A DNA stretch of 64,000 nt from Nostoc sp. CHAB 5834 (GCA_020829485.1 JAIVFU010000001.1:1-64000); one strand, 5' to 3'. Counted from the first letter of the stretch, positions 1 through 9,340 are shown. Numbers and translations: made by a program. Notes: generated by a model from the sequence alone, not told the origin.

Positions 1-54
1 GTAATTAAAAGGTATATCGAAGATCCTCATCACGGATAATATTGACGGTGGTTA

Positions 55-160
55 AAACCACCGTTGGCACTTCCTCCCCTGTCTAAAAGCCAAGGGGCTT
101 CCGTGCCGTTCGGTGAGTTTCTTGTGATCCTCTTATCGGCTCACTTGGCGATGGCAAATC
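55..160 (-). mobile_element. possible IS200/IS605 right-end remnant
   Basis: Read on the minus strand, this stretch has a GC-rich imperfect hairpin (CCCCTTGGCT...AGACAGGGG) followed by GAGGAAGTGCC, resembling the subterminal hairpin after the TnpB gene of IS200/IS605 elements. A second small palindrome, GGTGGTTTTAACCACC, lies next to it. No tnpA or tnpB reading frame is present, because dgkA begins just beyond. It would be a decayed element end. The call rests on remembered resemblance only. Confidence 0.3.
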
Positions 161-164
161 ACGT

Positions 165-620
165 CTACAAAGCCGATATAATTAACTTTACCAGAGGAGG
201 GAGCAGGAGCGTACCAGCTACCAGCACCGCCACCAAAGCAGAAACAAGGACTGCACCAGCCGCACAATCTTTAGCAATTTTTGCCAATTCATGGTATGTC
301 TGCTTAACGGTTAAGTCCACAAGAGACTCGATCGCTGTATTTAGTAACTCTAATGCCAAAACTAAACCACTAGTTACACCAATTACCGCTATTTCTACCG
401 CTTGCAGATGTAGAAAAACGCTTAAAGCGATCGCTAAAGCACAAACACTTACGTGGATGCGAAAATTACGTTGAGTTTGAAAACTATAGCTGATTCCAGC
501 CCAGGCATATTTAAAACTAACAAATAAATTAGAGGCCACTTTCCAGGAGAATTCCCGTTCGTTAGACACCAGTGTTTGTAACGAGGTGGGCGTTGGTGAT
601 GGAGAAATTTTTTGGGACAT
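165..620 (-). CDS. dgkA: diacylglycerol/undecaprenol kinase (DgkA family)
   Basis: A 151-residue integral membrane lipid kinase that phosphorylates diacylglycerol or undecaprenol with ATP. The DgkA signature is visible: the ELLNTAIESLVD helix at about residues 91-102 (catalytic Glu and conserved Asn) and AKDCAAGAVL at 116-125. Three hydrophobic segments lie near residues 58-76, 78-92 and 118-140. The first ~27 residues are a Ser/Thr/Pro-rich extension compared with the ~120-residue E. coli enzyme. ybeY lies 152 bases upstream on the same strand, an arrangement common in bacteria. The substrate cannot be decided from sequence; Gram-positive relatives prefer undecaprenol. Confidence 0.88.
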   Translation of the reverse strand: MSQKISPSPTPTSLQTLVSNEREFSWKVASNLFVSFKYAWAGISYSFQTQRNFRIHVSVCALAIALSVFLHLQAVEIAVIGVTSGLVLALELLNTAIESLVDLTVKQTYHELAKIAKDCAAGAVLVSALVAVLVAGTLLLPPLVKLIISAL

Positions 621-772
621 ACACTTAAAAACACAAAAACAGAGTTGCTACGTGGGAATATTCGCTGATTTTAATAGCGGAATTAATTTTGAGGCAATCT
701 TTAAGCAAATTTCCACAGAAGTATTATAAAAGTATTACCCAAAATTAATATTAAAGAATACATTAACTCCTG

Positions 773-1357
773 CTATTCCATGTCAACAGCAATACCTATT
801 GCGTTCAGCAATCTCACTTGCTGTTCTAACATTCGCCCCAAACTTTCTTCATCAGGATGATCCCAGCCCAACAGGTGCAATAAACCGTGACTAGCTAACC
901 AGGCTAGCTCAGTTGGTAAGCTATGTTCCTGCTGTTGAGCTTGACGTTGTGCTGTATCTACAGACACGATGATATCACCTAAATATAATGGTATAGAAGC
1001 AAGCATCTCTTTGCTTTGAGGAAAATCTACCTCCAAAGCAGCAAAGGCTAAAACGTCTGTGGGCTTATTTTGTTGACGATACTGGGCATTCAGTTCTTGA
1101 ATTTGCGAGTCATCTGTCAAACGCAGCCCGATTTCATAGCTTGGCGCTGGTGGAATATGAGGGTGAAGGATTTCCAACCAGTGATTAAACCAATTTTCCC
1201 AAGTTTCAGGAGAAATTCGGGGATCAGTGTCCTCAATTTTTACGGATGTTGTCGGGGACAACTCGTAAAAATCATCCTCTACGTATAGTTCAACGCTCAG
1301 GGGCACACAGTCTCCTAGTCTGAGGTTTAGGGTTGAGTGTCCTTTGTCCTTTGTCAT
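773..1357 (-). CDS. ybeY: endoribonuclease YbeY (rRNA maturation factor)
   Basis: A 194-residue zinc-dependent endoribonuclease for 16S rRNA 3' maturation and ribosome quality control. The metal site HGLLHLLGWDH (residues 157-167) supplies the three histidines, and the family-typical KPTDVLAFA lies at 98-106. The first ~22 residues (MTKDKGHSTL...) look poorly conserved, so translation may begin later, near the SVELYVEDD segment; no clear ribosome binding site settles it. It is upstream of dgkA on the same strand and probably cotranscribed. Four TAATGAC heptamers lie just upstream. Confidence 0.92.
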   Translation of the reverse strand: MTKDKGHSTLNLRLGDCVPLSVELYVEDDFYELSPTTSVKIEDTDPRISPETWENWFNHWLEILHPHIPPAPSYEIGLRLTDDSQIQELNAQYRQQNKPTDVLAFAALEVDFPQSKEMLASIPLYLGDIIVSVDTAQRQAQQQEHSLPTELAWLASHGLLHLLGWDHPDEESLGRMLEQQVRLLNAIGIAVDME

Positions 1358-1383
1358 TGGTCATCTGTCCTTTTAAATATAAT

Positions 1384-1411
1384 TAATGACTAATGACTAA
1401 TGACTAATGAC
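1384..1411. repeat. TAATGAC heptamer tandem repeat, 4 copies
   Basis: Four perfect head-to-tail copies of TAATGAC lie between ybeY and the DUF3285 gene. This is a short tandemly repeated repetitive (STRR) sequence as described in heterocystous cyanobacteria. Degenerate versions of the same heptamer occur near 6190 and 11040. Confidence 0.9.
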
Positions 1412-1422
1412 TAATTACTAGT

Positions 1423-1578
1423 TTAGTGAGTTAGGTAAGCAAGACCAACAAGGAGAGATAAAAGCCCTACGGCAGTCAACGCAAAATGCTTCAGGGAAGT
1501 TCCACCCTTCCGCACCATGTTTCGCATGGCGAGTTTTACGTAGCTAGGTTGAGGTTCTGTTGAGGGAGTGTTGCTCAT
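1423..1578 (-). CDS. DUF3285 small membrane protein
   Basis: A 51-residue protein beginning MSNTPSTEPQPSYVKLAMRN, with a basic stretch (RNMVRKGGTSLKH) followed by one hydrophobic segment ending LAYLTH. This pattern matches the DUF3285 family of small single-pass proteins conserved in cyanobacteria; function unknown. The open frame continues 32 codons upstream, but that part (MFSEKFLSN...) does not resemble the family, so the internal ATG is chosen. It lies between prfB and ybeY on the same strand. Confidence 0.8.
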   Translation of the reverse strand: MSNTPSTEPQPSYVKLAMRNMVRKGGTSLKHFALTAVGLLSLLVGLAYLTH

Positions 1579-1690
1579 AGTTATTTGTCCACAGACTCTT
1601 TTATAACTGTAACAGTTGGTCTGGGATAGAATGGCGATCGCCTGTATATTACTCAGGAATTTCTCTGAAAACACCCCAAGAAGAGGGAAT

Positions 1691-1704
1691 GCTACGCCTA
1701 CGCG
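1691..1704. repeat. partial copy of 29-bp dispersed repeat
   Basis: GCTACGCCTACGCG matches one half of the 29-bp dispersed element found complete at 3277, 40570, 55620 and 58485. Confidence 0.6.
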
Positions 1705-1731
1705 CCAATCTTAGAAAAATAAATAATAAAT

Positions 1732-1769
1732 AAGTGCTAAGTAATATTAAAAATAATTACTTAGCACTT
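1732..1769 (-). terminator. hairpin terminator after prfB
   Basis: A perfect 14-bp inverted repeat (AAGTGCTAAGTAAT / ATTACTTAGCACTT) with a 10-base AT-rich loop starts 16 bases beyond the prfB stop codon. It has no strong U-tract, but the position between two same-strand genes fits a terminator or mRNA-stabilising stem. Confidence 0.65.
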
Positions 1770-1784
1770 GTAAATAATCCCAAA

Positions 1785-2907
1785 TTATGCAGGGCTGTTT
1801 TCTACTAATTTATTTTCTTGGCGCAGATAAGCTTGAATGAATGGATCAATTTCGCCATTCATCACATCGCCAATCGCCGTTGTTTCTGTATTTGTACGCA
1901 AATCCTTCACCATCTGGTAAGGGTGAAATACATAGTTACGGATTTGGTTTCCCCAGGAGGCTTCCACCATATCGCCACGAATTTCGGCAATTTCTTGGGC
2001 GCGTTGCTCCTTGGCGATGACCAACAGCTTGGCTTTGAGGCGATTTAGGGCTTTTTCTTTATTTTGCAGCTGCGATCGCTCCTCTGTACAGCGCACGGCA
2101 AGACCCGTAGGAAGGTGAACAATCCGCACCGCAGTTTCTACTTTGTTGACATTCTGCCCACCTTTACCACCAGAACGAGTTGTGGTGATGTCCAAATCTT
2201 TATCTGGAATATCCAATTGCACAGAGTTATCAATCTGCGGCATCACTTCCACCCCTGCAAAACTGGTTTGCCGCTTACCGTTGGCATTAAAAGGTGAAAT
2301 CCGCACTAAGCGATGTGTACCCATTTCCGATCGCAAGTAACCATAAGCATAGCGACCGATAATTTCTAGGGTTGCCGATTTAATTCCGGCTTCATCACCC
2401 TCCGACTCTTCAGCTAATGTTACCTTATAGCCGTGAGCTTCGCCCCAACGGGTGTACATTCGCATCAGCATAAATGCCCAGTCTTGAGCATCTGTGCCAC
2501 CAGCACCAGCACTAATCGTCAGTACAGCACCTTCGGCATCATACAGACCAGAAAGCAACTGTTGTAACTCCCACTGGTCAAGGTCACGATTCAACTTGGT
2601 GATGGTAGATTCTGCTTCTTGGAGTAGTGCCTCATCAGTTTCTAACTCCAACAACTCAACAACTGCCCTAGTATCTTCTAGATTGGCGTGCCAGCGATCG
2701 TATTGCTGGATATGGGCTTTCAGATCGTTGAGTTCTTGCAGAGTTTCTTGGGCTTGGGTTTGGTTATCCCAAAATTCTGGCTGTGCTGATATTTTTTCGA
2801 GGTCTTGAATTTTGGCTGTCAGTGCAGGTACGTCAAAGATAGTCCTGGGTTTTACCCAGGCGGCCAGACAACGTTTCGATTTCGCGTTTGAGTTCTAAAA
2901 CTTCCAT
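1785..2907 (-). CDS. prfB: peptide chain release factor 2, with programmed +1 frameshift
   Basis: RF2 recognises UGA and UAA stop codons and triggers peptide release. The gene is in two frames. The ATG at 2907 opens a 24-codon frame ([20 protein letters not shown]...) ending at an in-frame TGA (2835-2833) in the context TAT CTT TGA C. Slipping +1 on CTT continues with GAC at 2834 into the long frame, giving a 373-residue protein. This is the classical RF2 autoregulatory frameshift; an AGGA sequence a few bases before CTT can act as the stimulatory internal Shine-Dalgarno. SPF is at about residues 204-206 and GGKGGQ ends at 251, matching E. coli RF2 spacing. A diverged copy lies directly upstream at 3024-4188. 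Confidence 0.95.
2833..2841 (-). promoter_or_regulatory. prfB +1 frameshift site (CTT TGA C)
   Basis: On the minus strand the sequence reads TAT CTT TGA C, identical to the E. coli prfB slip site. Low RF2 leaves the UGA slowly decoded, favouring +1 slippage and RF2 synthesis. Confidence 0.93.
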
Positions 2908-3023
2908 AATGCTTGCTGAATGATAGATAGAGCGCTAGTAGTGGAAAATTGCTCTTTATTCTACTTATGTTTCTTGATTTTAGCTGTAGTTGGGCAAATT
3001 TTTTCTGCACTACTTATATTAAG

Positions 3024-4188
3024 TTACAAAAGTGACTTGAAATTATCAAGCGGTTCTTGGGTAAATGAAGTAGTGTGATTTAGCTGTTGCAGATAGGCTT
3101 TGATAAACAAATCAATTTTACCGTCTAATACCTGTGTCGCAACAGTTGTTTCTACATTGGTACGTAAATCTTTCACCTTGGTGTAAGGATGCAAGATATA
3201 TTCACGGATGAGCTTGTTGGATAGAGGTTTTATCTGTCGGGGTTGAATTTTGTCAATCTGGACACCTTGGACTAGTGCGTAGGCGTAGCCAGCCGTAGGC
3301 ATCGCAAACAGTTTACTCTTGAGAATAGCTAATGCTTTCTCTTTGTTTTGCATCGGGCTACGCTGTTGATCACAAAATACACTAATCCTACTAGGAATGT
3401 GAAACACCCGTACCCATGTTTCTATTCGGTTGACACTCCCCCGATGGCAATAATAAGTAATTTCCAATTCCTTTTCTGGAATCTCACACTCAACGGACTC
3501 ACTCAATATTGGGATAACTTCTACACTAGCTAAACTCGTCCGCAAGCTGTTATTAACATCAAAGGGCGATATTTGCTGTAGTTGATGTGTGCCTGTTTCT
3601 GATTTGAGGTAGCCGTATGCATAACGTATTGTAATTTCTAAGGTTGCATATTTAATTCCGGCTTCATTCCCCTCAGAAATCTCTACTACATCCAATGGAT
3701 AATTGTGGCTTTTTCCCCAACGCCAGTACATTTGCAGCAACATAGATGCCCAATATTCAGCATCTGCATTATTATCAACCTCAGCAGTAATAGTCAGAAA
3801 TGCACCTTTTTTGTCGTCGGGGTCAGACAATAATTGTCGTATTTCTGCTGTTTCGAGTTCTTGTTGGAGTTGGCTAAGGTTGCTTTGCACCTCTTGCAAC
3901 AATTGCTCATCGGCTGATAATTCCAGCAATTCCAACGCAGCCTTGATATCTTCTAGAATCGAACACCAGCGCTGATATTGCTGATGCTTGTAGAATATGG
4001 AGTATTCAATTTCTTGAAGGACTTCATAAGCACGGGTTGGATTATTCCAAAAATCAGGTTGAGCAATTACTTGATCTAAATATTGAATTCTTGCAGTCAA
4101 ATATTGGAGGTCAAAGACAGTCCTCAGCCTTACCCAAGATATTAGACAACTTTTCTCCTTCAATTTTGATATTTAATAGTTCAAGCAT
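3024..4188 (-). CDS. RF2-like paralogue lacking the GGQ motif, with retained frameshift site
   Basis: A diverged tandem relative of prfB. An ATG at 4188 opens 25 codons (MLELLNIKIEGEKLSNILGK...) ending at TGA (4113-4111) in the context CTT TGA C; a +1 shift continues into the long frame, for 387 residues. The body aligns throughout with RF2, and the codon-recognition tripeptide SPF is kept (about residues 207-209). The catalytic loop is shortened by about four residues and reads CHRGSVNRIET where RF2 has [15 protein letters not shown], so GGQ is absent. The upstream GAGGTDA segment is also changed (EVDNNADA). A 29-bp dispersed repeat is inserted in frame near residues 295-304 (AMPTAGYAYA). 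There are no internal stops besides the slip site. It could be a non-hydrolysing ribosome- or RNA-binding protein, or an early pseudogene. Confidence 0.8.
3277..3305 (-). repeat. 29-bp small dispersed repeat inside RF2 paralogue
   Basis: It differs at only two positions from the copy at 40570-40598 and is similar to the inverse-oriented copies at 55620-55648 and 58485-58513. Here it is translated in frame as part of AMPTAGYAYA. It resembles the small dispersed repeats described in Nostoc punctiforme. Confidence 0.85.
4111..4119 (-). promoter_or_regulatory. retained +1 frameshift site in RF2 paralogue (CTT TGA C)
   Basis: On the minus strand it reads GAG GAC TGT CTT TGA C, with the same CTT TGA C core and upstream GAGGA as prfB. 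The zero frame stops here and the +1 frame carries the rest of the protein. Confidence 0.85.
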
Positions 4189-4243
4189 AGTTTTGCTCAC
4201 TTGAGGCTTAACTTATCTACATATTCTACTATTAAAACGATGA

Positions 4244-4280
4244 AAAAACCGTGGTTGCTAAAAATTTAACCACGGTTTTT
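4244..4280 (-). terminator. terminator after the Bax-inhibitor-1 gene
   Basis: A perfect 13-bp stem (AAAAACCGTGGTT / AACCACGGTTTTT) around an 11-base loop, with a U-tract on the minus-strand transcript. It lies about 40 bases past the stop codon of the BI-1 gene. The A-tract on the other side could make it bidirectional. Confidence 0.85.
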
Positions 4281-4319
4281 ACTTTATAAAACTCTACTTG
4301 TGTTAGCGTCTACAGACAA

Positions 4320-5048
4320 TTAATCGCGGCCATTGATGGCAATTAGCAACCGCAAGATAAAGACGAACAAGTTGATGTAAGTAAGGTACATCGACAAAGC
4401 AGCAGGCAAATATTGGTCATCGCTGTAAGTGCGGGGCAATATGTAGAAATCGACAACAGAAACCCCAACAAACAGAAATACTCCTAAACCGGAGATGGCA
4501 ATTTCTAACCAATTTGGCGTGTAAACACCAAACATAGCAAACCCAAATTGGGCAAGGCAGACAACCACCAAAGCGATAACGCCGAGATTGATGGTTTTCG
4601 TCAAAGCCATGCCATCTTGTTCAGAAAGATTTGAACCAATTTGACGGGCAGCAATAAAAGTAACGCCACAACCAAGGGCAGCTAAACCAATGCCTTGAAT
4701 ACCAACACCTTGGGATCTCAAAGCGACAAATATCAAGCCACTAAGAGTATATCCAGACAAGAGGCTGTAGGTTGCCAACAGGGGTAGTGCAAGCCCCTTA
4801 TTACCTTTTTGGGCAACATTTTGGGCAACAAAGAACAAAATTAACTCCAAAATCACCGCACCAATGAAGGTAGGAAAGAAGATTCCGGGGTTAGTACGGA
4901 TAACTCCCAAACCGCCGTAGGTTCCTAATGCCGTTAGCACCAATCCACCACCGACGTAGGGTAGGGCGTTGGCAATTACGTTTGGGCCAACGAGGGCGTG
5001 AGATTTAGCCTCACGGATAGCTTCACGAAAATTACTGGTATTGCTCAT
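4320..5048 (-). CDS. Bax inhibitor-1 family membrane protein
   Basis: A 242-residue polytopic protein with about seven hydrophobic segments, matching the Bax inhibitor-1/YccA (TMBIM) family, whose characterised members are proton-sensitive calcium leak channels or protease modulators. The N-terminus (MSNTSNFREAIREAKSHALV) is hydrophilic; the last segment (SMYLTYINLFVFILRLL) is the strongly conserved terminal helix. It is monocistronic by position, with a strong hairpin downstream and a divergent sigma-factor gene upstream. Confidence 0.85.
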   Translation of the reverse strand: MSNTSNFREAIREAKSHALVGPNVIANALPYVGGGLVLTALGTYGGLGVIRTNPGIFFPTFIGAVILELILFFVAQNVAQKGNKGLALPLLATYSLLSGYTLSGLIFVALRSQGVGIQGIGLAALGCGVTFIAARQIGSNLSEQDGMALTKTINLGVIALVVVCLAQFGFAMFGVYTPNWLEIAISGLGVFLFVGVSVVDFYILPRTYSDDQYLPAALSMYLTYINLFVFILRLLIAINGRD

Positions 5049-5385
5049 ATTGAAAAACTGTTTTTTAGGAAAACGTTCTGCCTATTTCTATTCTTACCAA
5101 GATTTAGGGCAAGAAACCAGTAAGGGGTTATGTAAGGTAAGAGACAACTAAACAAAGAAGATTATCCAAGGTTGAAATTTTTATTTAAAAAACAAACATA
5201 ACTTGCAAGAGACAGATTAGCGAAATCATGCGTACAAATACTGAATTGTAGAGTGCGACCCCTCACAAGTTCAGTGAAACGACGATAGCTTATTCTGCCC
5301 TTGCTAAGGAAAATAATAACAGCTTAGAAGAAAATATACGCAACTCCATTTGCTGAAGAATAGGAGTTACAACAAAGGAATGTAT
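5049..5385. other. divergent intergenic region, BI-1 / sigma factor
   Basis: A 337-base spacer between divergently transcribed genes, so it must hold both promoters. It is AT-rich; no operator or RNA structure could be assigned with confidence. Confidence 0.5.
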
Positions 5386-6171
5386 ATGGCAGCAAGTGAG
5401 TCCTCTTTACGAACTGATGGTATAGAATTATTACACTTGTACCACCAGAATCCTTCTATTAAACTTCGTAATAAACTTGTACAGTTACATACTGGCTTAG
5501 TGCGGAAAATGGCTCATAAATTTAGCCATCAATGTAATGAACCTTATGAAGATTTAGAACAAATCGGTTATTTTGGTTTGATTAGGGCAATTGAGCGTTT
5601 CGATCCTAGCCAAGGATATGCTTTTAGTTCTTTTGCAGTGCCATATATTCGCGGTGAGATGCTGCACTTTTTGCGCGATCGCAGTACTCTATTAAAAATT
5701 CCCCGTCGTTGGCAAGAATTATATAATGAAGGGCAAAAGATTCGCAAGGATTTAGCAATGTCTTTAGGTCGTCAGCCCAAAGATGCTGAAATTGCCAGCC
5801 ACCTCCGGGTATCTGTGCAAGAGTGGCAAGAAACCAAGTTAGCTGCTCAAAATCGGATGCCTTTGAGTTTAGATGCAACCGCAGTTAACTATGTTGATTG
5901 CCAAATAACCTTGGGTGAGGCACTTCCTTGTCCTCGTTCTCATGTGCTTCTGCAACAAGAAGAAGAACGCCAACAACTCCAAGGCGCAATCAATATGTTG
6001 GAAGAAAAGCCCCGGATGGCAGTTGAAATGGTATTTTTAAAGGAACTTTCTCGCAAGGATGCTGCTAAAAATATTGGCACTAGTCCAATGACGGTAACGC
6101 GCTATCTCCAAAAGGGAATCCAAGATTTGATTTGCTATTTGCAACCACAGGTCATGCCAACTGGATCGTAG
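5386..6171 (+). CDS. sigF: group 3 RNA polymerase sigma factor (SigF-like)
   Basis: A 261-residue alternative sigma factor. Region 2 is clear (EDLEQIGYFGLIRAIERFDP, then FSSFAVPYIRGEMLHFLRDR), region 3 includes LGRQPKDAEIASHL, and region 4 has a helix-turn-helix near the end (LSRKDAAKNIGTSPMTVTRYL). There is no region 1.1. Length and motifs fit cyanobacterial group 3 SigF, related to the sigma-B/F/G group and linked in Synechocystis to pilus and motility genes. The ATG at 5386 is chosen because AAGGA stands six bases before it; the frame continues upstream to a TTG at 5350. The group assignment is firm, the exact subtype less so. Confidence 0.85.
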   Translation: MAASESSLRTDGIELLHLYHQNPSIKLRNKLVQLHTGLVRKMAHKFSHQCNEPYEDLEQIGYFGLIRAIERFDPSQGYAFSSFAVPYIRGEMLHFLRDRSTLLKIPRRWQELYNEGQKIRKDLAMSLGRQPKDAEIASHLRVSVQEWQETKLAAQNRMPLSLDATAVNYVDCQITLGEALPCPRSHVLLQQEEERQQLQGAINMLEEKPRMAVEMVFLKELSRKDAAKNIGTSPMTVTRYLQKGIQDLICYLQPQVMPTGS

Positions 6172-6221
6172 TCGTGCTAAGTCAAAAATCCAATGACTAA
6201 TGACCAATGACAAATGACAAA

Positions 6222-8252
6222 TTATCTAGATTTTAAATCAGCGATCGCACCTTTGGTCATAGCAGCAATAGCTTGATCTGTTGCTTTCGGCAAATGATAA
6301 TATTTACCGCCTGCTGTTTGCGATAATTCTTTAGCAAAGCCAGTAGACACAAATTTACTTTCTGTATCAATTACTAATAGTTGCATCCCCAAAGCCCGGA
6401 TTCTAGCAGCAATTTCTAATAATTCTCCTTTGATATCTGGCTTTTCTCCTGGTTCTAGCTGTTCACCCAAAGAACGCGCTAAGGGAATATTACCCCGTCC
6501 ATCGGTAATTGCTACAAGCACAACTTGCCCAATATCTCCACTCATCTGAGCATTTAAGCCGACGCGCACAGCTTGAGTTAAACCATGCGCTAAGGGCGAA
6601 CCCCCACCACAGGGCAACCTTTCTAAGCGGTTACGCGCCAAAGCAATAGAACGTGTTGGAGGCAATAATACCTCTGCCTGTTCTCCCCGGAAGGGAATTA
6701 ATGCTATTTGGTCGCGGTTTTGATAAGCTTCTGTCAACAGTTGCATCACCGCACCTTTAGCCGATTGCATTCGATTCAGGGCCATTGAGCCAGAAGCATC
6801 TACCACAAACACTACCAACGCCCCGGCTTTGCGTACCAGGCGTTTCGAGCGAATATCAGCCTGTTCGACAATAACTTTTCTATCTGGTTGTCTTTCTCTT
6901 CGTGATTTTTGATAAGGAGCAGCTGCCCTGAGAGTAGCATCTACTGCAATGCGTCGCGCTTTCCCCTTGGGCAACATCGGCTTAATGTAGCGTCCCCTGT
7001 CATCAGAAAAGATTACACTGCGACTACCAGATTTACCTTGCCGCTTCGCCATTTGAGTAAAATACAGCACGTTGTCATCAAGGATTACCCCTTCTGGATC
7101 AAAGATAAATTCTTCCGGGATGCTAGGGGGTTCTTGCTCTTGATTTTCTTCCTTTTCTTCTTGTTCCTCTTCCTCTTCTGATTCGTCTTGGGGTTCTTCT
7201 TGATTCTGTTGTGGTGGGGGTGGCGGAGGTGGTGGCGATTGTTCGGGTGGGGGTGTCTGCACAACTGTGGCGCGTGGTACAATCACCAATTCCACAGCAC
7301 GGCGCAAATCTTCGGCATTAACTGTTGTTCGTCCCTCCAAAGCCGCAGCAGCTTTGGCAACCCGCGTGGCGAATAACTCGGCGCGATGTCCCTGAACTCC
7401 GCCGCGAATCGCTTCATCCACTAAGTAGGCAATTTGTTCATGGGTGATGATGACTTCTTTCAACCATTCCCGCGCCAAGATGATTTGAGTTTTCAGGGAG
7501 TCTAAATCTTCGTTGTACTGTTTGAGAAAGTCTTGGGGAGATTTAGAATAAGCGATCGCAACTTCAACTGCTTCTACTCTTTGATCTAAGCCGAGTACAC
7601 CGTCAGCAGAGAGTGCGATCGCAATTCTATCTAATAAATGCTCCCGTAATCCGCCTTCTTCTGGATTGTAGGTGGCAATAAATAGGGATTTACACGGATG
7701 CTGAAAACTAATCCCTTCCCGTTCAATCTGGTTGCGCCCCTCAGATAATACTGTTAAAAGCTGATTTGATATTTGGTCATCTAATAAATTAATTTCATCT
7801 ACGTACAGTACACCCCGATTTGCTGTAGCGAGTAATCCAGGCTGAAAAATAGTATCACCTTGTTTTACCGACTTTTCAACGTCTACTGAACCTAATAGTC
7901 GGTCTTCTGTGATACCTAGAGGAATTTGCAAAAAAGGCGCGGGGATAATTTCGACGGGCACATCTTGAATATCTTTGTCTGCGTACTCCGCCAATAATTG
8001 ATCGTCCCATTCTTCGGGGTGGTTGGGGTCGCAGTTGCTTATTGAACCTTTGACAACTTCAATGGGCGGTAGTAGAGCGTGGATAGCACGAGCCATTACA
8101 GATTTTGCCGTACCGCGACGACCTGCGATCGCCACTCCTCCCAAACCAGGATCAACTGCGGCTAACAGCAAGGCTAATTTAATTGCTTCTTGACCGACTA
8201 CGGCACTCAAGGGAAAGGCAGTGATCGTGGGGTTGATAGTAGGCGCAGGCAT
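6222..8252 (-). CDS. chlD: magnesium chelatase subunit D
   Basis: A 676-residue AAA+ subunit of Mg-protoporphyrin chelatase, the first committed step of chlorophyll synthesis. The N-terminal AAA+ module has a P-loop-like GRRGTAKS (about residues 43-50) and [10 protein letters not shown] linker of polyproline followed by a Glu-rich stretch spans about residues 335-375. The C-terminal integrin-I (vWA) domain has the MIDAS sequence DASGSM. Domain order and length are those of cyanobacterial and plant ChlD. chlH and chlI are not in the window. Confidence 0.95.
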   Translation of the reverse strand: MPAPTINPTITAFPLSAVVGQEAIKLALLLAAVDPGLGGVAIAGRRGTAKSVMARAIHALLPPIEVVKGSISNCDPNHPEEWDDQLLAEYADKDIQDVPVEIIPAPFLQIPLGITEDRLLGSVDVEKSVKQGDTIFQPGLLATANRGVLYVDEINLLDDQISNQLLTVLSEGRNQIEREGISFQHPCKSLFIATYNPEEGGLREHLLDRIAIALSADGVLGLDQRVEAVEVAIAYSKSPQDFLKQYNEDLDSLKTQIILAREWLKEVIITHEQIAYLVDEAIRGGVQGHRAELFATRVAKAAAALEGRTTVNAEDLRRAVELVIVPRATVVQTPPPEQSPPPPPPPPQQNQEEPQDESEEEEEQEEKEENQEQEPPSIPEEFIFDPEGVILDDNVLYFTQMAKRQGKSGSRSVIFSDDRGRYIKPMLPKGKARRIAVDATLRAAAPYQKSRRERQPDRKVIVEQADIRSKRLVRKAGALVVFVVDASGSMALNRMQSAKGAVMQLLTEAYQNRDQIALIPFRGEQAEVLLPPTRSIALARNRLERLPCGGGSPLAHGLTQAVRVGLNAQMSGDIGQVVLVAITDGRGNIPLARSLGEQLEPGEKPDIKGELLEIAARIRALGMQLLVIDTESKFVSTGFAKELSQTAGGKYYHLPKATDQAIAAMTKGAIADLKSR

Positions 8253-8344
8253 TGTTTGCTTTCATCAGCGAGTCTTGCCCTTTAGCATACCAATTTCTGA
8301 CATATTTAGAGGATGTCTGAAAAGTTTTGAGGAGGTGATTTTGA

Positions 8345-8538
8345 TTATGCAAGCTGTTTTAACATTAAACGAATCATTGCAAGATAAATAAAAGCCTCTG
8401 TTGTTTCAGGTAAAATCTCATAGTCCTTGCTGAGTCGGCCGCACCAATTGAACCATCCAAAAGTCCTCTCAACCAGCCAACGCTTAGGGAGCACAACAAA
8501 ACCTTTCTGTTCTTCAGAGCGCGTAACAACGCTCCACA
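8345..8538 (-). pseudogene. IS5-family transposase C-terminal remnant
   Basis: Translated on the minus strand this gives an uninterrupted tail with [19 protein letters not shown], then [20 protein letters not shown] and [14 protein letters not shown], the conserved end of IS5/IS4-like DDE transposases (the ERTFGWF region carries the catalytic Glu). The N-terminal two thirds and the DDE aspartates are missing. A possible element end, GAGGATGTCTGAAAAGT, lies at about 8310. It sits between chlD and the coiled-coil gene at 8626. Confidence 0.8.
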
Positions 8539-8625
8539 GCCAGCGATAAGCATGGCTTAATGCGATTAACTTAAAGTTTGTTGAGAATAAGATTTTCCAA
8601 CTGGCTTCTACCCGTGCCTTTGCGA

Positions 8626-9201
8626 TTATTTTCCTAGATTTCGCTTCATTTGTTCTAACTCATCCTGAGTTTCCCAGCTACGGAACTTCTCTTCTAAGTC
8701 ATCAAAGCCACCAGAATAACTGCTAGTTTTATTCGACCAGCCGCTAGTTTCAAAACGCTGCTGGGTTTGCGCTTTATCACGGGCTGTCTGTGCTTCGGCT
8801 GCTTTAGCTTGCACTTCCTGTCGCCGTTGCTGAATTTTTCGCAGTAGTTCCTGAGATTGGTTAATGCGTTCTTTCAGCCCTTGCATGTGTCCCCAGCGCT
8901 GATTTCCTTCGCGCAACAGGGCTGCTTCTCGTTCACCTGCCGCACTTGCTAAATCTTCTCTGCCGGCGTTTTTGGCTTTTTGAATACGGATATGCCAACG
9001 CTGGATTTCTTGAGCGGTGGACAAAATTTCTTCTTGCGATCGCTTTTCTTGTATTCGTAAATCTGCGATCAGCTTTAATGTGCCTTCCTCTTGCTCACGC
9101 AGCTGTTCTAGCAGCGCCTCTAACTCCAAATGTGGATTGTTACGCAAGAATTCTTCTAAACGGTTTTCTAGAAACCGACTCAAATCATCAAATAATCCCA
9201 C
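8626..9201 (-). CDS. conserved cyanobacterial coiled-coil protein (TIGR04376-like)
   Basis: A 191-residue highly charged, almost wholly helical protein. It starts [20 protein letters not shown] and is predicted coiled coil from about residue 24 to 150 (heptads rich in E, Q, R, K), then a Ser/Gly-rich linker and an acidic end containing [20 protein letters not shown]. There is no signal peptide or membrane segment. It resembles a cyanobacteria-restricted family annotated TIGR04376 and is loosely PspA/IM30-like in composition; the role is unknown. Confidence 0.7.
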   Translation of the reverse strand: MGLFDDLSRFLENRLEEFLRNNPHLELEALLEQLREQEEGTLKLIADLRIQEKRSQEEILSTAQEIQRWHIRIQKAKNAGREDLASAAGEREAALLREGNQRWGHMQGLKERINQSQELLRKIQQRRQEVQAKAAEAQTARDKAQTQQRFETSGWSNKTSSYSGGFDDLEEKFRSWETQDELEQMKRNLGK

Positions 9202-9340
9202 TGCTAGAACTCCAGAGATCGGGTGCGTGACTATTAGACATCTCCAGAAATTAATTATGCGTTATCTGAAACCCTTGTCTTGACGTTGCAATGCAACGTC
9301 TCTACATTCATTTTCGGAGATGTCTATTTTATTGTAGTAG

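Noticed and set aside
64..474. 136-codon plus-strand frame opposite dgkA
   Set aside because: Antisense shadow of dgkA, which has clear family motifs.
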